A stretch of 64,000 bases of DNA, taken from assembly GCA_003665825.1 (NCBI GenBank), contig QPFY01000009.1:186001-250000 (forward strand). The letters run 5' to 3'. The position numbers were made by a program, and so were the translations under genes. This stretch comes from Microbotryum silenes-acaulis. Its lineage: Eukaryota > Basidiomycota > Microbotryomycetes > Microbotryales > Microbotryaceae. The notes under the pieces were generated by a model that worked only from the letters and a program-made list of their open reading frames with translations, made no database searches and was not told the origin of the DNA. Each line of letters opens with the position of its first letter. Positions within the stretch are counted from its first letter, which is position 1. Below, one piece after another: positions 1-11,921 of the stretch.

Positions 1-704
1 GAGTTGGTGGCCAAGGATGGGTGTTCGGGATGCACGGACCACAAAACAGCTTTTCCTCCCTTGTTGCCGACGTCGCATACGACGCCAGCGATGGGTCGTC
101 CCTCGATTTGTTCGTATCTTGCCAAAATGCCGATCCGACTGCGCTGTTCGGACGTGATCGAGTCCTCAGCGAGTACGAAGTGCCCTCCACCGTTGTACCA
201 TACGTCCAACTTTTCGGGACTCGTGGACCAATGATCCCTCCACACGTTCCTTTCCAAGGCGATCGAGACCTCCCTTGCACCGGCTTCGGAGTTGTACTCG
301 AACCCAGCAAAGACGGCGCCTTTGCACATCCCAGGAAAGAAGCCCAACTCCCTCTGTCCGACGACCTCGAGTCGTGTTCCGCGTTCGAATTCGATCTCCT
401 GGGAAGCGTAATAGGCCCCTGCACAGAACCCGAGGTACTTGCCTCCGTCTTTGGTAAGCCATTTCTTGATCCTTCGATTGGCCTCGCCTTGCAAATCAAA
501 CAGATACGGCAAATCCCTCCCCCCCGGAAAGACCAACAGAGCACAGGTCTCTGTCCAAGGATCAGAGCGTAGCGTTTTGGGTGATACGAGTTGGACGTCG
601 TAGTGGTGCGAGGCGTAGGCTTTCAACGAGGCCAAGGTGAAGGCGAGCGAGGCGGCGGAGACTCCCGGCCCGTTGTAGACGAGAATGTTGACCTTGTTGC
701 TCAT
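1..704 (-). CDS. BPL1: Biotin-protein ligase (holocarboxylase synthetase), N-terminal part, runs off the window
   Basis: This enzyme activates biotin as biotinyl-AMP and attaches it to a lysine of carboxylases such as acetyl-CoA and pyruvate carboxylase. The minus strand opens with MSNKVNILVYNGPGVS at 704 and stays open to base 1 with no intron, about 234 codons. What is visible is the glutamine-amidotransferase-like N-terminal domain of fungal BPL1: the PGGRDLPYL segment, the nucleophile-elbow-like FCAGAYYAS, WYNGGGHF, and a final SVHPEHPS. The catalytic ligase domain lies outside the window. The start is the first ATG of the frame and matches the usual family N-terminus. It is divergent from the transcription factor gene that starts at 1556. 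Confidence 0.9.
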   Translation of the reverse strand, partial: MSNKVNILVYNGPGVSAASLAFTLASLKAYASHHYDVQLVSPKTLRSDPWTETCALLVFPGGRDLPYLFDLQGEANRRIKKWLTKDGGKYLGFCAGAYYASQEIEFERGTRLEVVGQRELGFFPGMCKGAVFAGFEYNSEAGAREVSIALERNVWRDHWSTSPEKLDVWYNGGGHFVLAEDSITSEQRSRIGILARYEQIEGRPIAGVVCDVGNKGGKAVLWSVHPEHPSLATN

Positions 705-1555
705 CTTTGGGGGAGCTTCACAGGATGAGATTAGGGCGCCAAAGAGGCTTGAATCTGGAATCGAGCTTGTGTTTGTGGTCGCTCCTGCTGCTGCGCGGGT
801 CCGGAAGCGCGAGTGGGGTCGGAGTCGAGGCTGGATCGTGCTTGTTGTGGTACTGAGCGAGCGCAAGGACCGAGCAGTCGCGGATGAAGCTTGACGAGAG
901 ACGAATGAGTTAACTTTGCGGGTGAAAGGCGTGGCGACGATGTTCACCCCGCGAGGCACTGATGAGAAGCAGCTGGCGGCAGTTTGTGTGCGAAGGTGCA
1001 GCGCAGTGTGGGGGCTGAGCCAGGCTGAGCCAGTCCGTGATCGCGTGATTCGAGCCGATCGGAGCGCATTATCTGAGCTTAGCCTTCGGCAAGAAGCAGT
1101 CAGCCCGGGCCGGAGCCGGATCGAAGATGCTCGAATGCCGCGCGCGCTTCCACCTTCAAGCTTCAACGTTTCAACCGTGTTTCTGCGAGCCTGAGCAGTC
1201 AACGCCAACGGTGCTCGCTCAAGAAGGATACGGTATCTGCTCGACCTCGAATGCTCTTTCGCCGCTAGATCTAGGTGGACGACGACGGCAGACCGCGACA
1301 AGCTTCGTGCTCCGACGTGCTTCAAGGTGCACCTGACCCGACGTGAAGGGAGCAAAGCGTGCTTTCAGACCCGATCATTCGGCCATCTCCAACTCGAAAG
1401 CTGTCCAGGCTCGAAAGCTTAAGGTTACCTCATCGTCCAGGCCAAGCAGTAGCTGCTTGCAGTAGCTTGCGCCCCACTGACCCTCCAACCCAGCTCCACT
1501 ATTCGGCTCAGCTCAGCCCACGGGCTGACTACCTCGCCCTGTGGACGACTCTACC
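705..1555. other. Divergent intergenic region between BPL1 and the Zn2Cys6 factor gene
   Basis: About 850 bp hold the promoters of two oppositely transcribed genes. Short open frames occur on both strands but none shows a recognisable protein. I see no tRNA, repeat array or TATA-like element worth naming. Confidence 0.5.
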
Positions 1556-4500
1556 ATGTCGTCTACGGGATCACCCGAGGCCAATGCCTCCTCGAACCAG
1601 GTCAAACGAGGCGCACGAGCGTGTAAGTGCCATCACCTACCGAGGAGCTTCTCGGCCGACCGTCCTATCCACTGCACTCTCCGCCATCGCTAATGATCGT
1701 TTCGCTCCCTTCACAGGTGTCCGCTGTCGAGCCGGAAAAGCACGATGTGTCGCACCCTCGGGTAACCCACCGCAAGTTCTCTCCCTGACCGAGTGACCCG
1801 CGCTTCGGCAAAGTGGCCGAGGCCAGCGCTGAACCAGGAAAGCTCGCTTACCTTTCAACGACCTTGCACTCTTCAGATGCGAGAGATGTAAAAACTCAAA
1901 CTCGGCCTGCGTGTTCGAGACGCCCATGCATGCCAAAGCCGTCGACGAGGAGAGGATCGAGCGCATGGAATCCAGTCAGTCCAAATCCCCAAGACTTCTG
2001 CTTGAAGAACCTGCCTACTAACCACTCTTGGCCCCTTCTGTTCTACCGCGCACCGAAATAAAGCTCTCAATGCGCTTTCCAACAACGTCGAGCGGTTGAT
2101 GGAGGCTTTCGGCAAGCAACTTTCGTCGGCCGGCGAATCACCAGCAGGAACCACCTCGAGTCGGATCACCTCCGAGTTCGGTGCTGTCGCACCGGCGTAC
2201 CCCCCCACTTTTCTGCCGCACCCCAACAACCCTGCACTTCGACTCCCCGCTGCTTGGAACGCCCAGTCACCTTCGAACCCCATGGCCTGGCCGCAAGACC
2301 CCAACGCTCCCGGCGTCGACCCACTCGCGAGCAACGCCATGTCGATCCCGATTCCGATCACCACCGCCGCACTCGAATCAGGGTATCCCTCTAATACTGC
2401 GCCAGCACCACCGACGTTCGCTCACATCCCATCTTCTGCAAATTTCAACAAAAGGAACAGTGATGGTTTGTTCGAAGGGGAAGCATCGACGAGTCGGAGG
2501 GCAAAGCAGTTTCCTCCGTTGCCCGGATATCGAGCTCCCCCACATCCAATCTCGACATGTCAGTGAATTCACTCTCTCAATTTGGTGTAAGGCACCCTCT
2601 GATTTCCGTTCTTACACAGATGGCCTCATTCCCTCTCGAGCGCAGTCCGAAGACGGCGAAGACGATGCCTTGCCTTCCGAGTCGCTCACAGCGCCATTCG
2701 AAGCCCTCGCCCAGGCGGCAGCCGAAGCCTCGGGGGACATGAACACGCGAGCTACAGGAAGTGGCTACCTGACCCCTTTGGTCCACAAAGGTCGACCTCG
2801 GAAACGACCTCGAACTCAAGTCGTACCACCCCCGAACGCCTTTCCCGACGTTGTCGAAAAGGGCCAAGTCGAGGATTCGACCGCGCGCGATGTCTTTGAC
2901 GTCTTCATCCAAAATTGTCTCCCCTTCTTTCCCATTCTCGACCCGGATTACGATCAGTACGGCTCGATTCGAGAGCGGACACCGTGGTCCCTCAATTCCA
3001 TTATCGCCGTCGCCGCGACGAGGATGGCCCATCCGACGCCGGCAATCCGAGCCGCTGCCGAATACGGATTGGAGGAGTCGCAGGGCATTGCTCGATCGTC
3101 ATTGTTCTGTCCGACAGTACGAATCGAGGGTTGCAGCTCGATGGCGATCCTCGCGGCGTGGTCTGAACCAGGTTATCTCGCAGGAGGGCACGCGCTACGC
3201 ATGGCCGAGGAACTAAACCTGCATCGCGCATTGGAGAAGCTCGTCGACGGATCAAGAGAACGGTCCCTCACCGAACAACGCAACCTCGTCATCTCGGCCA
3301 GGATATGGCTCTGCCTCTCCTTGCTCAACTACACCCTCTGCGCCAGCTCGGGTAGACCCCATAACTTACAACATGATCTCGTCTCATCGGAAAAACTCGA
3401 CGCCTTCTTGGACCACCCCTTCCATATCGAGTCGGACGCTTGGCTCGTGGCCCAGTTCGAGTTGATCGAGGCAAGGAGTAGGATCGAGTCGATGCATGTG
3501 GTGAGCATCACGTCGCAGATTGTCGAATTTGCAAGGAGGACGACCAAGGATCTGAGGGCATGGCACGTCAAGTGGGACAGTATTCTTGGTGAATTACAAT
3601 ACACGGACAAATTTCGTCGAGGCTTTTGATTGATATTGTGGCCTTTCCTCAGCGCGAAACCAATTGGACGAATCCGTACAACGGCGTCGACTGCAACTGT
3701 CGCTCAATACGACACTCCTCTTCCTGTACACAACCCTGCTCAAGAGACAAAGTCTCGGATCCGCCGAGTCTCTGCCTGTGGTGAGCTGGCTCACTAAACT
3801 CCTCTCCCTCTCGAGCAGCTAAAATGGCTGATTCGATAAGCGTTTCTATATCCAGGACGCTCGAGAGTTTGCCATGTTGGCTCGTCAAGCCGCGAGTGTG
3901 ATCCTCAATGTCGCGGCGCTGCCCTCATTCCGCACGGCCATCCGATTCGCCACTCAGGACGTCTTCATCGAGATCAGTTGTGAGTGAAACTCGGTACAGC
4001 TAGCGACAATTGGTACTTTGGACTCACCCCTCCCCTCCCTTTCCACTCTAGTCGCCTGCCTGCTCTACCTCAAGCTCTCTCGCCTCTTCCCCGAAGGCTT
4101 GGATCTCTACGCTGTCGCCAAACAATGCTGCGACCTCTATTCCTGGCTTCGAGAATACCAAGCCCAACGCTTCAGTCTGACGATCAAGATCGCGGTCGAA
4201 CGGTTCTCTACTTCCGCCGGGTTCGCCAGTGACATCTCGGCACTGTTCAACAAACTCGAGGCTTCGTCGACCGGTGGAGGATCAACGAATTCATTAGCGA
4301 CGACGTTGAACGCCGCTTTGAATCATGCCGGTGGAGCGATGTACGGTGCTGGAGGAGCAGCGACCAGCGGGACCAGCGGGAATACGAACCGACCCAATCC
4401 TGGTGGAGGAGAAGCCCAGAACGGAGCCGGCTTACTCGGTGACCCGAATGGGCTTCCCAATTCGGCCCTTGCGGGAATCTGGCCCAACCCCGCCGGACTC

Positions 4501-4842
4501 GGCTCCGTTGACGTGCTTTCCCTCCCCGTGTCGGATAGTAATTGGGTCGGATCCGAGGTCTTGCCCGAGTGGTTGCAAGGTGATGAGGTACGTCGACTTC
4601 AACGCGTCCTTTGATCATTGGTAGTGTGAGAGGAAACTGACTCGAGCTTGGCCTACCTTTGTAGGATTGGACTCTGGACTCGGCTTTCAACGACGGTATC
4701 GATCGCTTGTTCTTGCCCCAGTAAGCTCTGGTAACCGACTCTCGACTGCTATGTCGATCATCCGGCACTGACCGGCCCTGTTTTTTATTGAAACAGGTGG
4801 ATGACCTCGATGGCACCGGACACGTTCAATCACGAGTGGTGA
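1556..4842 (+). CDS. Zn2Cys6 fungal-specific transcription factor
   Basis: Predicted nuclear DNA-binding regulator. Proposed exons are 1556-1622, 1717-1771, 1877-1974, 2064-2558, 2620-3588, 3653-3780, 3856-3979, 4052-4587, 4665-4720 and 4797-4842; they sum to 2574 nt (857 aa) in frame. Exons 1-3 assemble a binuclear zinc cluster with spacing CX2CX6CX8CX2CX6C (ACVRCRAGKARC, then PPCERCKNSNSACVFE). The third exon can only join in frame through a GC-AG intron (1772-1876). A short coiled stretch (NALSNNVERLMEAFGKQL) follows the cluster. The middle is a fungal_trans regulatory domain, with LPFFPILDP, a GHALRMAEELNLHRAL segment and IWLCLSLLNYTLC. The C-terminus is Gly/Asn/Ser-rich. The layout resembles Leu3/War1-type factors, but the target pathway cannot be read from sequence. 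Confidence 0.85.
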
Positions 4843-6561
4843 TGAGATGTAAGCCGCAAAGTGCTCGATTGCATTGGCAATCATGAAAGAGAAGAATAGC
4901 TTGTACATTACGGCGAGAAAGGTAAACACTTGTTGTATCAGCATCTCAATAGCAATCACAGTGAAGAAGGCTTGTGATATTGTATTCGCTATCGATTTCT
5001 GAAAGCTCAAGCATAAACTCGCTCACCGCACTCGGCTCGGGGTACCCACCGCAGCTACTTGTGGAAGATCATGCTCAAAGGTCAAGCGCAAAACACGTAC
5101 TCAATCTGTACGACCCCGCGAGATCAAGAACGAAGCGCCTAGGCTTCCTTTGATCATTCTCCCCACTTTAATCACTCATCGACTTGATCAAACTCCTCGC
5201 CCGAGACTTGCCCTTTGTCGTCAGATCAGGACAAAACTTTTGCATCACTCATCAAAGCGATCGAGTTCCCCTTGTCTCGTTTACAATGACCTTGATGAAA
5301 TTCAGGTGCTGCAGGGGCGTTTTATCATGATGGGCGCCGACATCCCTTCGCCTTCGACGTGTCGGCCAATGAGCACCAGCGCGTTTTGTTGATCGTTAGG
5401 GGTCGACTCGGGGACGGGCAAGGTCCGGCCCGGGGCCAAGGGTTAATGAAGGAGATATACTACATAAGTGACACTCGCTGCAATGGAAGCCGCAATTAGG
5501 TAATATATTTATAAGCCGTGAAAGAGCCTGCGTTGGGGGTTGATGTAGTTGATGCGAATCAACTTGGGAAATGGCAGTGGTAGTTTCGGCTCGGGCGAGC
5601 ATGTGTGTGATGATCGAGAGTGGACAGAGATCAAAAAGGATATTATGCAAGAGTTTTCTGGAGGATAGGGATGAGAGTAGTTCTTTGCCGATGTATCGAC
5701 CGCTCCTCGTGGTCACCATGGCCTAAGAGCTGGGTAGGTCGGAAAGATGGAGCAGGCTTTGCCGACGCTCGGGCAGCCCATCATGTGGGGCTCAAGGTCG
5801 CTCTTGGCCAGTTGCCAAAGGCGACCTCGAAAGGCGAGTGCGGTGTGAATCACTCCTACTTGAATTGACTACTTTCGCTCGCAACATGGCCTGTTGCTCG
5901 CTCCGGACTTTGAAAATATTGCTTTCCCGCCCGCCTCCCGAATTTTGCCTCCCCTTGAAGTGCTTTCGCTGGCCTCGCCGATTTCTTCGTGGGGCCGTGT
6001 CGTGGGGGAAAGTTGCCCTCAAGCCCAGTGCAGAAGGTAATAATCATATGTCACTATTCCAGCTTCATCAAGAGAAATAGGCACGGGCGTCGTTCAATCG
6101 GAGCACTGCTGGTGATATTGCTCGGCCTTGGCCAACACAACTTGACGCTCGACGAGCGACAATAGCGCCGGATGATTATTATAGGGCTTCGAAAGGAGGT
6201 CGAGTACAAAACGATGAATGTGGTTGCACATATCTTGTAAGAACAAAATGCGGAAGGCTCCGTTCCACAAAAGTGGCAAAGGTACTACTTGCAAGAGAAG
6301 AGGACATGCGTATGTGTTTACTATGCTATAGCGTTTTTTGAAACGATGTGTAAAAACTAGAAGCGATATAGGGTGATGATGTCATGTCCAGCAAAGAAAG
6401 ACCCTAGAGGATAGGGGTCGGACTAGCCGAGGTCGGATTTATGAGAGTATAGGCTTGGTGATGAGGAGAGCCGGATGCTCGCGAGAGGAGGTCCAGAAGC
6501 GAGAAACAAGAGCGGTTTATGTCTGCAGGAGGCGCGCGATTCGCAGTTAGGTTTACTTGGT
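4843..6561. other. Long intergenic stretch without a supported gene
   Basis: About 1.7 kb between the transcription factor and the orphan gene. Frames are short and the region has AT-rich patches, for example around 5495-5515 and 6300-6370. A minus-strand frame at 6094-6294 looks protein-like (LWNGAFRILFLQDMCNHIH) but begins on TTG and has no splice support. I see no RNA gene or repeat. Confidence 0.4.
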
Positions 6562-7033
6562 TTACTTGCGACCGCCGACAGCGGATGGCCGTGATAAACT
6601 CGAACGAGTCTCGAGTTCCTTCTTGAAGTCCGCAAATTGAGCTCGGGTGTAGTGGTGAAGCCTAAAAAGAAAGCGAGGACGAAGGATGACGTGGTCAGAC
6701 ACGGTTGTCTCTCGCCTAGCGCACTAGACCCCTGCGCCCAGAGCCCGAACGGAGAGCAGCTACTCACCCGACGCGGTATAGGCGAAGAGCATCATCCGAC
6801 TCTCCCAGAGATGATCGTCGTTGAGGCTCCAAGTCACCGTTGGAGTTGAGTCCAGAATCATGGTCTTCGGATGAGGACGAGTCCTGACCAGGAAGCACCG
6901 AACCGAGAGTTTGCGCGAGCGAGTCGAGCGGTGAGCTGGATGATGACTCCGGGCTGCTCGAGAGCCGCGATGACGAGTCGACCATTGACGAGCTCGAAAC
7001 CGAGGTGTCCAATCGTTGGGGCTGCGTGGACAT
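6562..7033 (-). CDS. Small two-exon protein of unknown function
   Basis: Not recognised. Exon 1 (7033-6768) starts at an ATG with an in-frame TGA nine bases upstream, so the start is well bounded. A GTGAGT donor and a TTTTTAG acceptor remove 6767-6662. Exon 2 (6661-6562) finishes at TAA, and the total is 366 nt (121 aa). The first 75 residues are Ser-rich and low complexity. The C-terminal third is more ordered and charged: LRLYRVGLHHYTRAQF then ADFKKELETRSSLSR. The splice joins codons cleanly and extends the ordered part, which is the main reason to think it is real. Function and localisation are unknown; a nuclear or cytosolic adaptor would be a guess. Confidence 0.5.
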
Positions 7034-7935
7034 GTTAGCTCAGGTGGTGTGGTTGTTGGTTTTATAAGGAGATGATGACTGAAAATTGTGAGGACGAGCA
7101 TGTGAAGACAACGTCAGCTCATGCACAAAAGCAGCCTCCGCTCCTGATTACATCACCACCGCCCATGCTTCGGAAATCGCCCGGAAGCGCTCTCGCTCAG
7201 AGCGCGCTGTCTCGCGAAGGGACGAAGACGCGGACGAGGTCAAGGAAAGCACTTGACTCACAGTGGCGCGCACGGCGGAGGCAAGGTAGGATGTTCGGTT
7301 GTTCGAGTGATTGGGATGCAGACGAGAGAAGGAAAGAAAAGCTGGGGGGAGAAGACGGGAAGGGGTTAGAGGGGAGAGAAGGAATAAAAGATCAGGAACC
7401 AAAACGCCGAAGCATTCGACTAAGAAAAAGGACTCGCGTCTACTCGCGCCTTGCCGTGCCCGATGACTTCATCAATGACGTGAAACCCCTCTCCTCAGCC
7501 TATCGTCTTTTTCTCACGGACGCGCCTGTGCGCCGCGCGGGCGCTCTCGCGGGGCCAGGGCGCGCTAGTCGGCAAATTGACAAGCCCCAGGTGCCTCTGG
7601 GGCTGGGGTTGAAGGCCAACGACCATGCAGAGCTTTTGGTCAGGTATGTAATTAACTTCGCTGGGCACTTCATTGGATGGCGCGCTCAACTGCGCCTTAT
7701 TAGTCGATCTTTCACTAGCAGATTCCTTGCAGCGAAGTCACGCACAATCAGCATTCTTGTGCCCGCGCCAGCACGGGGGCACGGGGCGGCGGGGCCCCTT
7801 CCCCAAACGGCAGAGCTCCCGGCGTCGTCATTTACGACTTCGCTCTCCTCGACGCCACACCTTTTTTCTTGCAGAGAAGGTACCTATATCCGAGGGCCAA
7901 GCTCATTGCATCATCTTGTGCTTTGGGTTCAAATG
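7034..7935. other. Intergenic region between orphan gene and PRP40 3' end
   Basis: About 900 bp. A plus-strand open frame of 307 codons (7072-7995) crosses it, but it is Arg/Ser-rich, matches nothing I know, and runs antisense into the last exon of PRP40. I treat it as chance. No RNA gene is seen. Confidence 0.4.
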
Positions 7936-10900
7936 CTACGCAATCTCCCCCTCTTCAGCCTCTCCGTCCGTCTGTGGGCAACCAAAATGAAATGATCGAG
8001 TGGCGGCTCGTTCTTAGCGTCGTGTCGTGTATCGTGCCAAAGTCCGCGGCCCACCGGGCATCAGGCACGCCGGCACAGCGCTTGTGCCTTCGTGGACTCA
8101 CCATGACAGCATCCATTCGCTTGCCATTACTGGACTTCTCCAACCTAGCTTGTTTGACCTTTCTAGCATCCTCCCCGTCATGTTCGGCACCGGCGGTCCT
8201 TTTGTTTGCCGAGAATGTCCTCGTCGTCGTCGAGCTGGCTAGGAGAGGAGGTCCTTCTGACGTATCCCTGGCCGACGACTCACGGCGCGTGCGCTCGTGC
8301 CGACTCGACCGACTTCCATGATCACGCTCCCGGTCACGTTCGCGTTCTCGTGATTCATGCCCGCCCCTCGCACGTTCAACCTCATGTCGATTCGTTCCGC
8401 CACTCCCTTCACGTTCTTGCATCTTCTCCTGTTGGATCGCGTCGTGCCGTGCAAATAAAATAAAAGTCGCTTTGATCAGCTTCGTCATCGACAGGGGAGA
8501 TCCGCTCGGGTCTCACGGGGTTTTGTCGGAGGATGACGTAGCGACGACACTGACCTTGAGACGACGCATGAACTTTTCGTACGCCAACCTGCGCTGTGCT
8601 TCGTCCGTGAGCGCAATGAACTCGGGCGTATCTTGAATACGAGGCAAGAGCTGTCACAAAAAAGGAAAAGGAAGACCACGCGGAGACTTAGCCCGCCGAG
8701 CTGCCAGGTCCCGACTCCTCGTCGCCCGTCCGAGGATGGCTTACCTCTTCGTATGTTGCACCAAGTTCGACCGGAGGATCAAGCTTCTTGTAGGCATACT
8801 TGAGATCATCGGCTAAGATGCGCACCTTCCTCTCGGCCTTGCGTCGTTCCTCCTTGTTCTGGCGCACGACGCGGGTGTGAAGCTGGTGAGGCCCAAGCGC
8901 AGCACAGTCAGCATGACGTAGTGCGGTATAGCAAAGACGGCAGGAAAAAAACGAAAAGAAGTCTGTCGAGCTGACCTTCTCGTATGTGACTCGAACGATT
9001 TCTTGATCAATCTTGTGTACGCGCTCATCGCCATCGATCATGGCCCTGTACTGCTCGTACGTTGTTGGCTCCTCAATCTTGCTCTTGCGTTCCGAGAGGA
9101 TCGTCTCAATCATCCTCTGGTGCTCCTCAATCACTTGGTCGAGTTCGTCGATCAGGTCCCAGAACAGTTCGAGCGGCGACGAGCCCGTCTGTCCAACGAG
9201 TTCGAGGTAGCGCGGGTCGTTCTCGATGACGGGGTGGATCGAGTGCCACGTCGTGCCTGAGATGATGTGGCCCGACTCCTTCAGCTCATTTAAGAGTTCC
9301 TATGGAGTAAGGTAACGTAATGAGTATCATCTCCGGCTAGTCTAGAGCATCTTGGCAAAACGAACCTTGAAACCGTCCCTGGCCTTCCTCGCCCTCCTCT
9401 TCTTGTCATTGACCTGCCTGGCCCTCCCCTCAATCGCCTCCTTCTCGGCGATCTTGACCTGCTCCTCAAACACCTGGAGGATATCGATCGGATCGACCTT
9501 TTGCAGCTCGGGATCGCGGTGCCATTCTGGGGTGCGCACGATCGTCGAACGCGCGTCTTGCCAGCGTAAAGGTCCAGCAAGGTCGAGGTTGAGCGAGCGC
9601 AGGATCGAGGTCAGCTTCTCGAGGTTCTTGGTGCGCACTTCCTTCCTCATAGTCTGTTGAATTCAGCATCAGAACGAATCAGGCTCCACAGAAGGATTCA
9701 TCATGCATAGCTCCGAACTCAAGAGACCAACCTCTTCCTTCTCCTTGAGCGCCTCGATAAACTCCTTGAACAAGGCGTTGCGCTCCTCGTCGTTCCTCGG
9801 CATCCCCCAAACATCCGACGCCTTGTTCTCCAACTCGTTTTTGGCCCTCTCAAAGCTCCACCAACTCTTGACCCCATTCTCCATCATGGTCCCGCCGTTG
9901 AGCTTCTCCAACACCCTACCCCATTCCTTCCTACACTTCTCCAAGCTCGCCTCCCTCTCTTCCTTTTCCCTCTCGACGGTCTTGACCAAGTACTTTTCGA
10001 ACGCGGCCTTCCTCTCCGTCAACGTCTTGAGCGCCTTGTAATAAGGATCGGTGATGGTCTCCTTCATGACCTGTTCCCACGTCCACGAAGCATCGACTTT
10101 GAACGCGCTCAACATGTCCATGAAAGCGGCCTCGGCATCGTGGAAGTTACGAAATCGAGGGATCCCGTCATGGCCGAAACGATCGTGGGAACGATCTCGT
10201 TCGTCATGACGATCACCGCGGTGATTCTGATTGTGGTTGTGGTTATTGTGGTGGTGGTTGCGATGGGTAGGATCAGGACTCATGGCGTTCGCACCGGAGG
10301 GGACGAATCCACCTGGTCCGACGAGCGCACCACCTCCGACGAGGGGAGGGCCAGACACTTGGGGGTGAGGGGGTGACATTTGATTCATCGGTGGACGCAT
10401 GGGCATCTGTCCAGGTTGGAAATTGGGGTTGCCCATGTGTCGAGGGCTCATGGATGAGAGGGCGGGTTGAGGTGGGAGAGGCGAGTGGGGGAGAGGAGGA
10501 GGGATAGGGATCGGGGAGCTGCGAAGAGGGAACGACGTGAGAACTGATTCAGCAACGGTGGTGGACATTGAAAATATATCTTTGAGAGGTGCTGACTTGG
10601 TGGAATAGCGATGAAGGATGTCTGAAAGAAGGCGAAATGATCAACTCGTACATGCCCACTTCATGACGAGGGAGGCTCTTTCGCAACTGACCTTGAATAA
10701 CGGCAGGGATGGTCCACGTCGTCTCCTTGGTCTCGGCATGAACCCAATCTGAAGAAGCAACGAATATATGAGATGCACGTCTCGGAAAAGGATCCATCAA
10801 CCGGACGCACAGGGTCTGCCATTCGCTTCGTATTCCTTCCACGGTGTCTTCTCCGCCTCCAACTCGGCCGGGGTCTTGAGTTCGGACGGTTTCTCCCATA

Positions 10901-11084
10901 CGGATTCTTTGGTGATGGAGTGGTTGTAGAACGGTCGGCCGTCGGGACTGATCGCTTTGGTCCAGAAACCTCCTCCTGCTGCGGGGGCTGCTCCTGCGGG
11001 TTGACCTTGGAGGGGGGAAGCGGCACCTGGTGCGGGTGAAGCGAGCGCAGCCACGGGCGATTGAGGGGTAGGAGGAACCGACAT
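7936..11084 (-). CDS. PRP40: U1 snRNP-associated splicing factor PRP40 (WW and FF domains)
   Basis: Bridges the 5' splice site (U1 snRNP) with branch-point proteins early in spliceosome assembly; nuclear. Translation starts at 11084 with MSVPPTPQSP. WW domain 1 (FWTKAISPDGRPFYNH, then SVWEKP) is in exon 1. WW domain 2 (YWVHAETKETTWTIP) begins across a splice junction. A Pro-rich and then His/Asn-rich linker follows (around 10180-10270), then several FF domains (AEAAFMDMLSAFKVDASWTW, SWWSFERAKNEL, RDGFKELLNELKESG). The C-terminus is Arg/Glu/Ser-rich and ends EEGEIA at TAG 7936-7938, reached through a last intron with a GTGAGT donor. About ten exons give roughly 800 aa, a normal size for the family. 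It is divergent from RPL14. Confidence 0.92.
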
Positions 11085-11921
11085 GGCGTTCTTTGACCAC
11101 GCCAACAGGATCAAGTCGTGGACTGGACCGCACTGAATCTTAGGGGTGAACAACAGAGACAGAGGACGGGACGAGTGAGGTGACTCGAGGGGAATCTAGT
11201 GGGTCGCTTCTGTCGCGTGTGCTCGACCGATCCGACGCGCACGGACCTCTCCTGAGCCAATTGGACGAAAAGTCTTATGGCGAATTTTGACCCACTTTCG
11301 TCCATCGTCGGACTGGCGCGCGCCGCCAATTGGCCCTCTGCTCGACCGTTGTCCGTCTCTTCGTCAACGTCGCCAATCAACTCCCACCCCGACCCTTTCT
11401 TCCCATCAGGTACATATCATCTCTGTCTCCTTCTGCTTCTTGACGACTCGACCTGCGACACCGACTCTGAGGAGTGGACGAACGACATCCGTGGCCTCTG
11501 CGCTGGGCTCGAGATGAGAGCGTTAGGCAGGCGGGCGTGCGGCCCAAAAAGCGTGTTGCGGGCGAAAGAGGGTCGCAGCGCTGGCGGCTGGGCCGGGCTC
11601 AAAAAATGGGCCAGCCTAGGCTGAGGGGTCCTACTCGCTCTAGAGAGGATGGGATCGTGGCAGATAATGTTGCATGATGGGTTTGGACTGGATGAAGGAT
11701 GTGTGTTGCATGATGAGTTTGGACTGGATGAAGGATGTGGACTGTGGACGCAGGCGATGATGAGCGTAGTAGGGACTAGGGGAGGGACGGTTCCAGACGA
11801 CGACGACGACGCAGCCCACGACCAGCGACAATCCACGATCACGACCAATCATCAACTACAACTGCATCGAGTCAACCTTGCACGTTCAACTGACCAAACA
11901 CATTCTTCTCTGATTTTCAGA
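11085..11921. other. Divergent intergenic region PRP40 / RPL14
   Basis: Shared upstream region of about 840 bp. It contains a two-copy 36-bp tandem repeat (11668-11739) and a GACGAC run near 11798. A good 3' splice site (CTGATTTTCAG) ends one base before the RPL14 ATG, so a 5' UTR intron of RPL14 probably lies here. No separate gene is seen. Confidence 0.5.
11668..11739. repeat. Tandem repeat, two copies of a 36-bp unit
   Basis: The unit begins TGTTGCATGATG and is followed by GTTTGGACTGG; copies at 11668-11703 and 11704-11739 differ at one position (G/A after GATG). It lies in the RPL14 upstream region, possibly inside the 5' UTR intron. Confidence 0.85.

Noticed and set aside
6094..6294. 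Protein-like minus-strand frame
   Set aside because: Starts on TTG, has no supporting exons, and I cannot match it to a family; possibly a relic.
7072..7995. 307-codon plus-strand open frame
   Set aside because: No recognisable domain, Arg/Ser-rich composition typical of antisense frames in GC-rich DNA, and it overlaps the well-supported last exon of PRP40.
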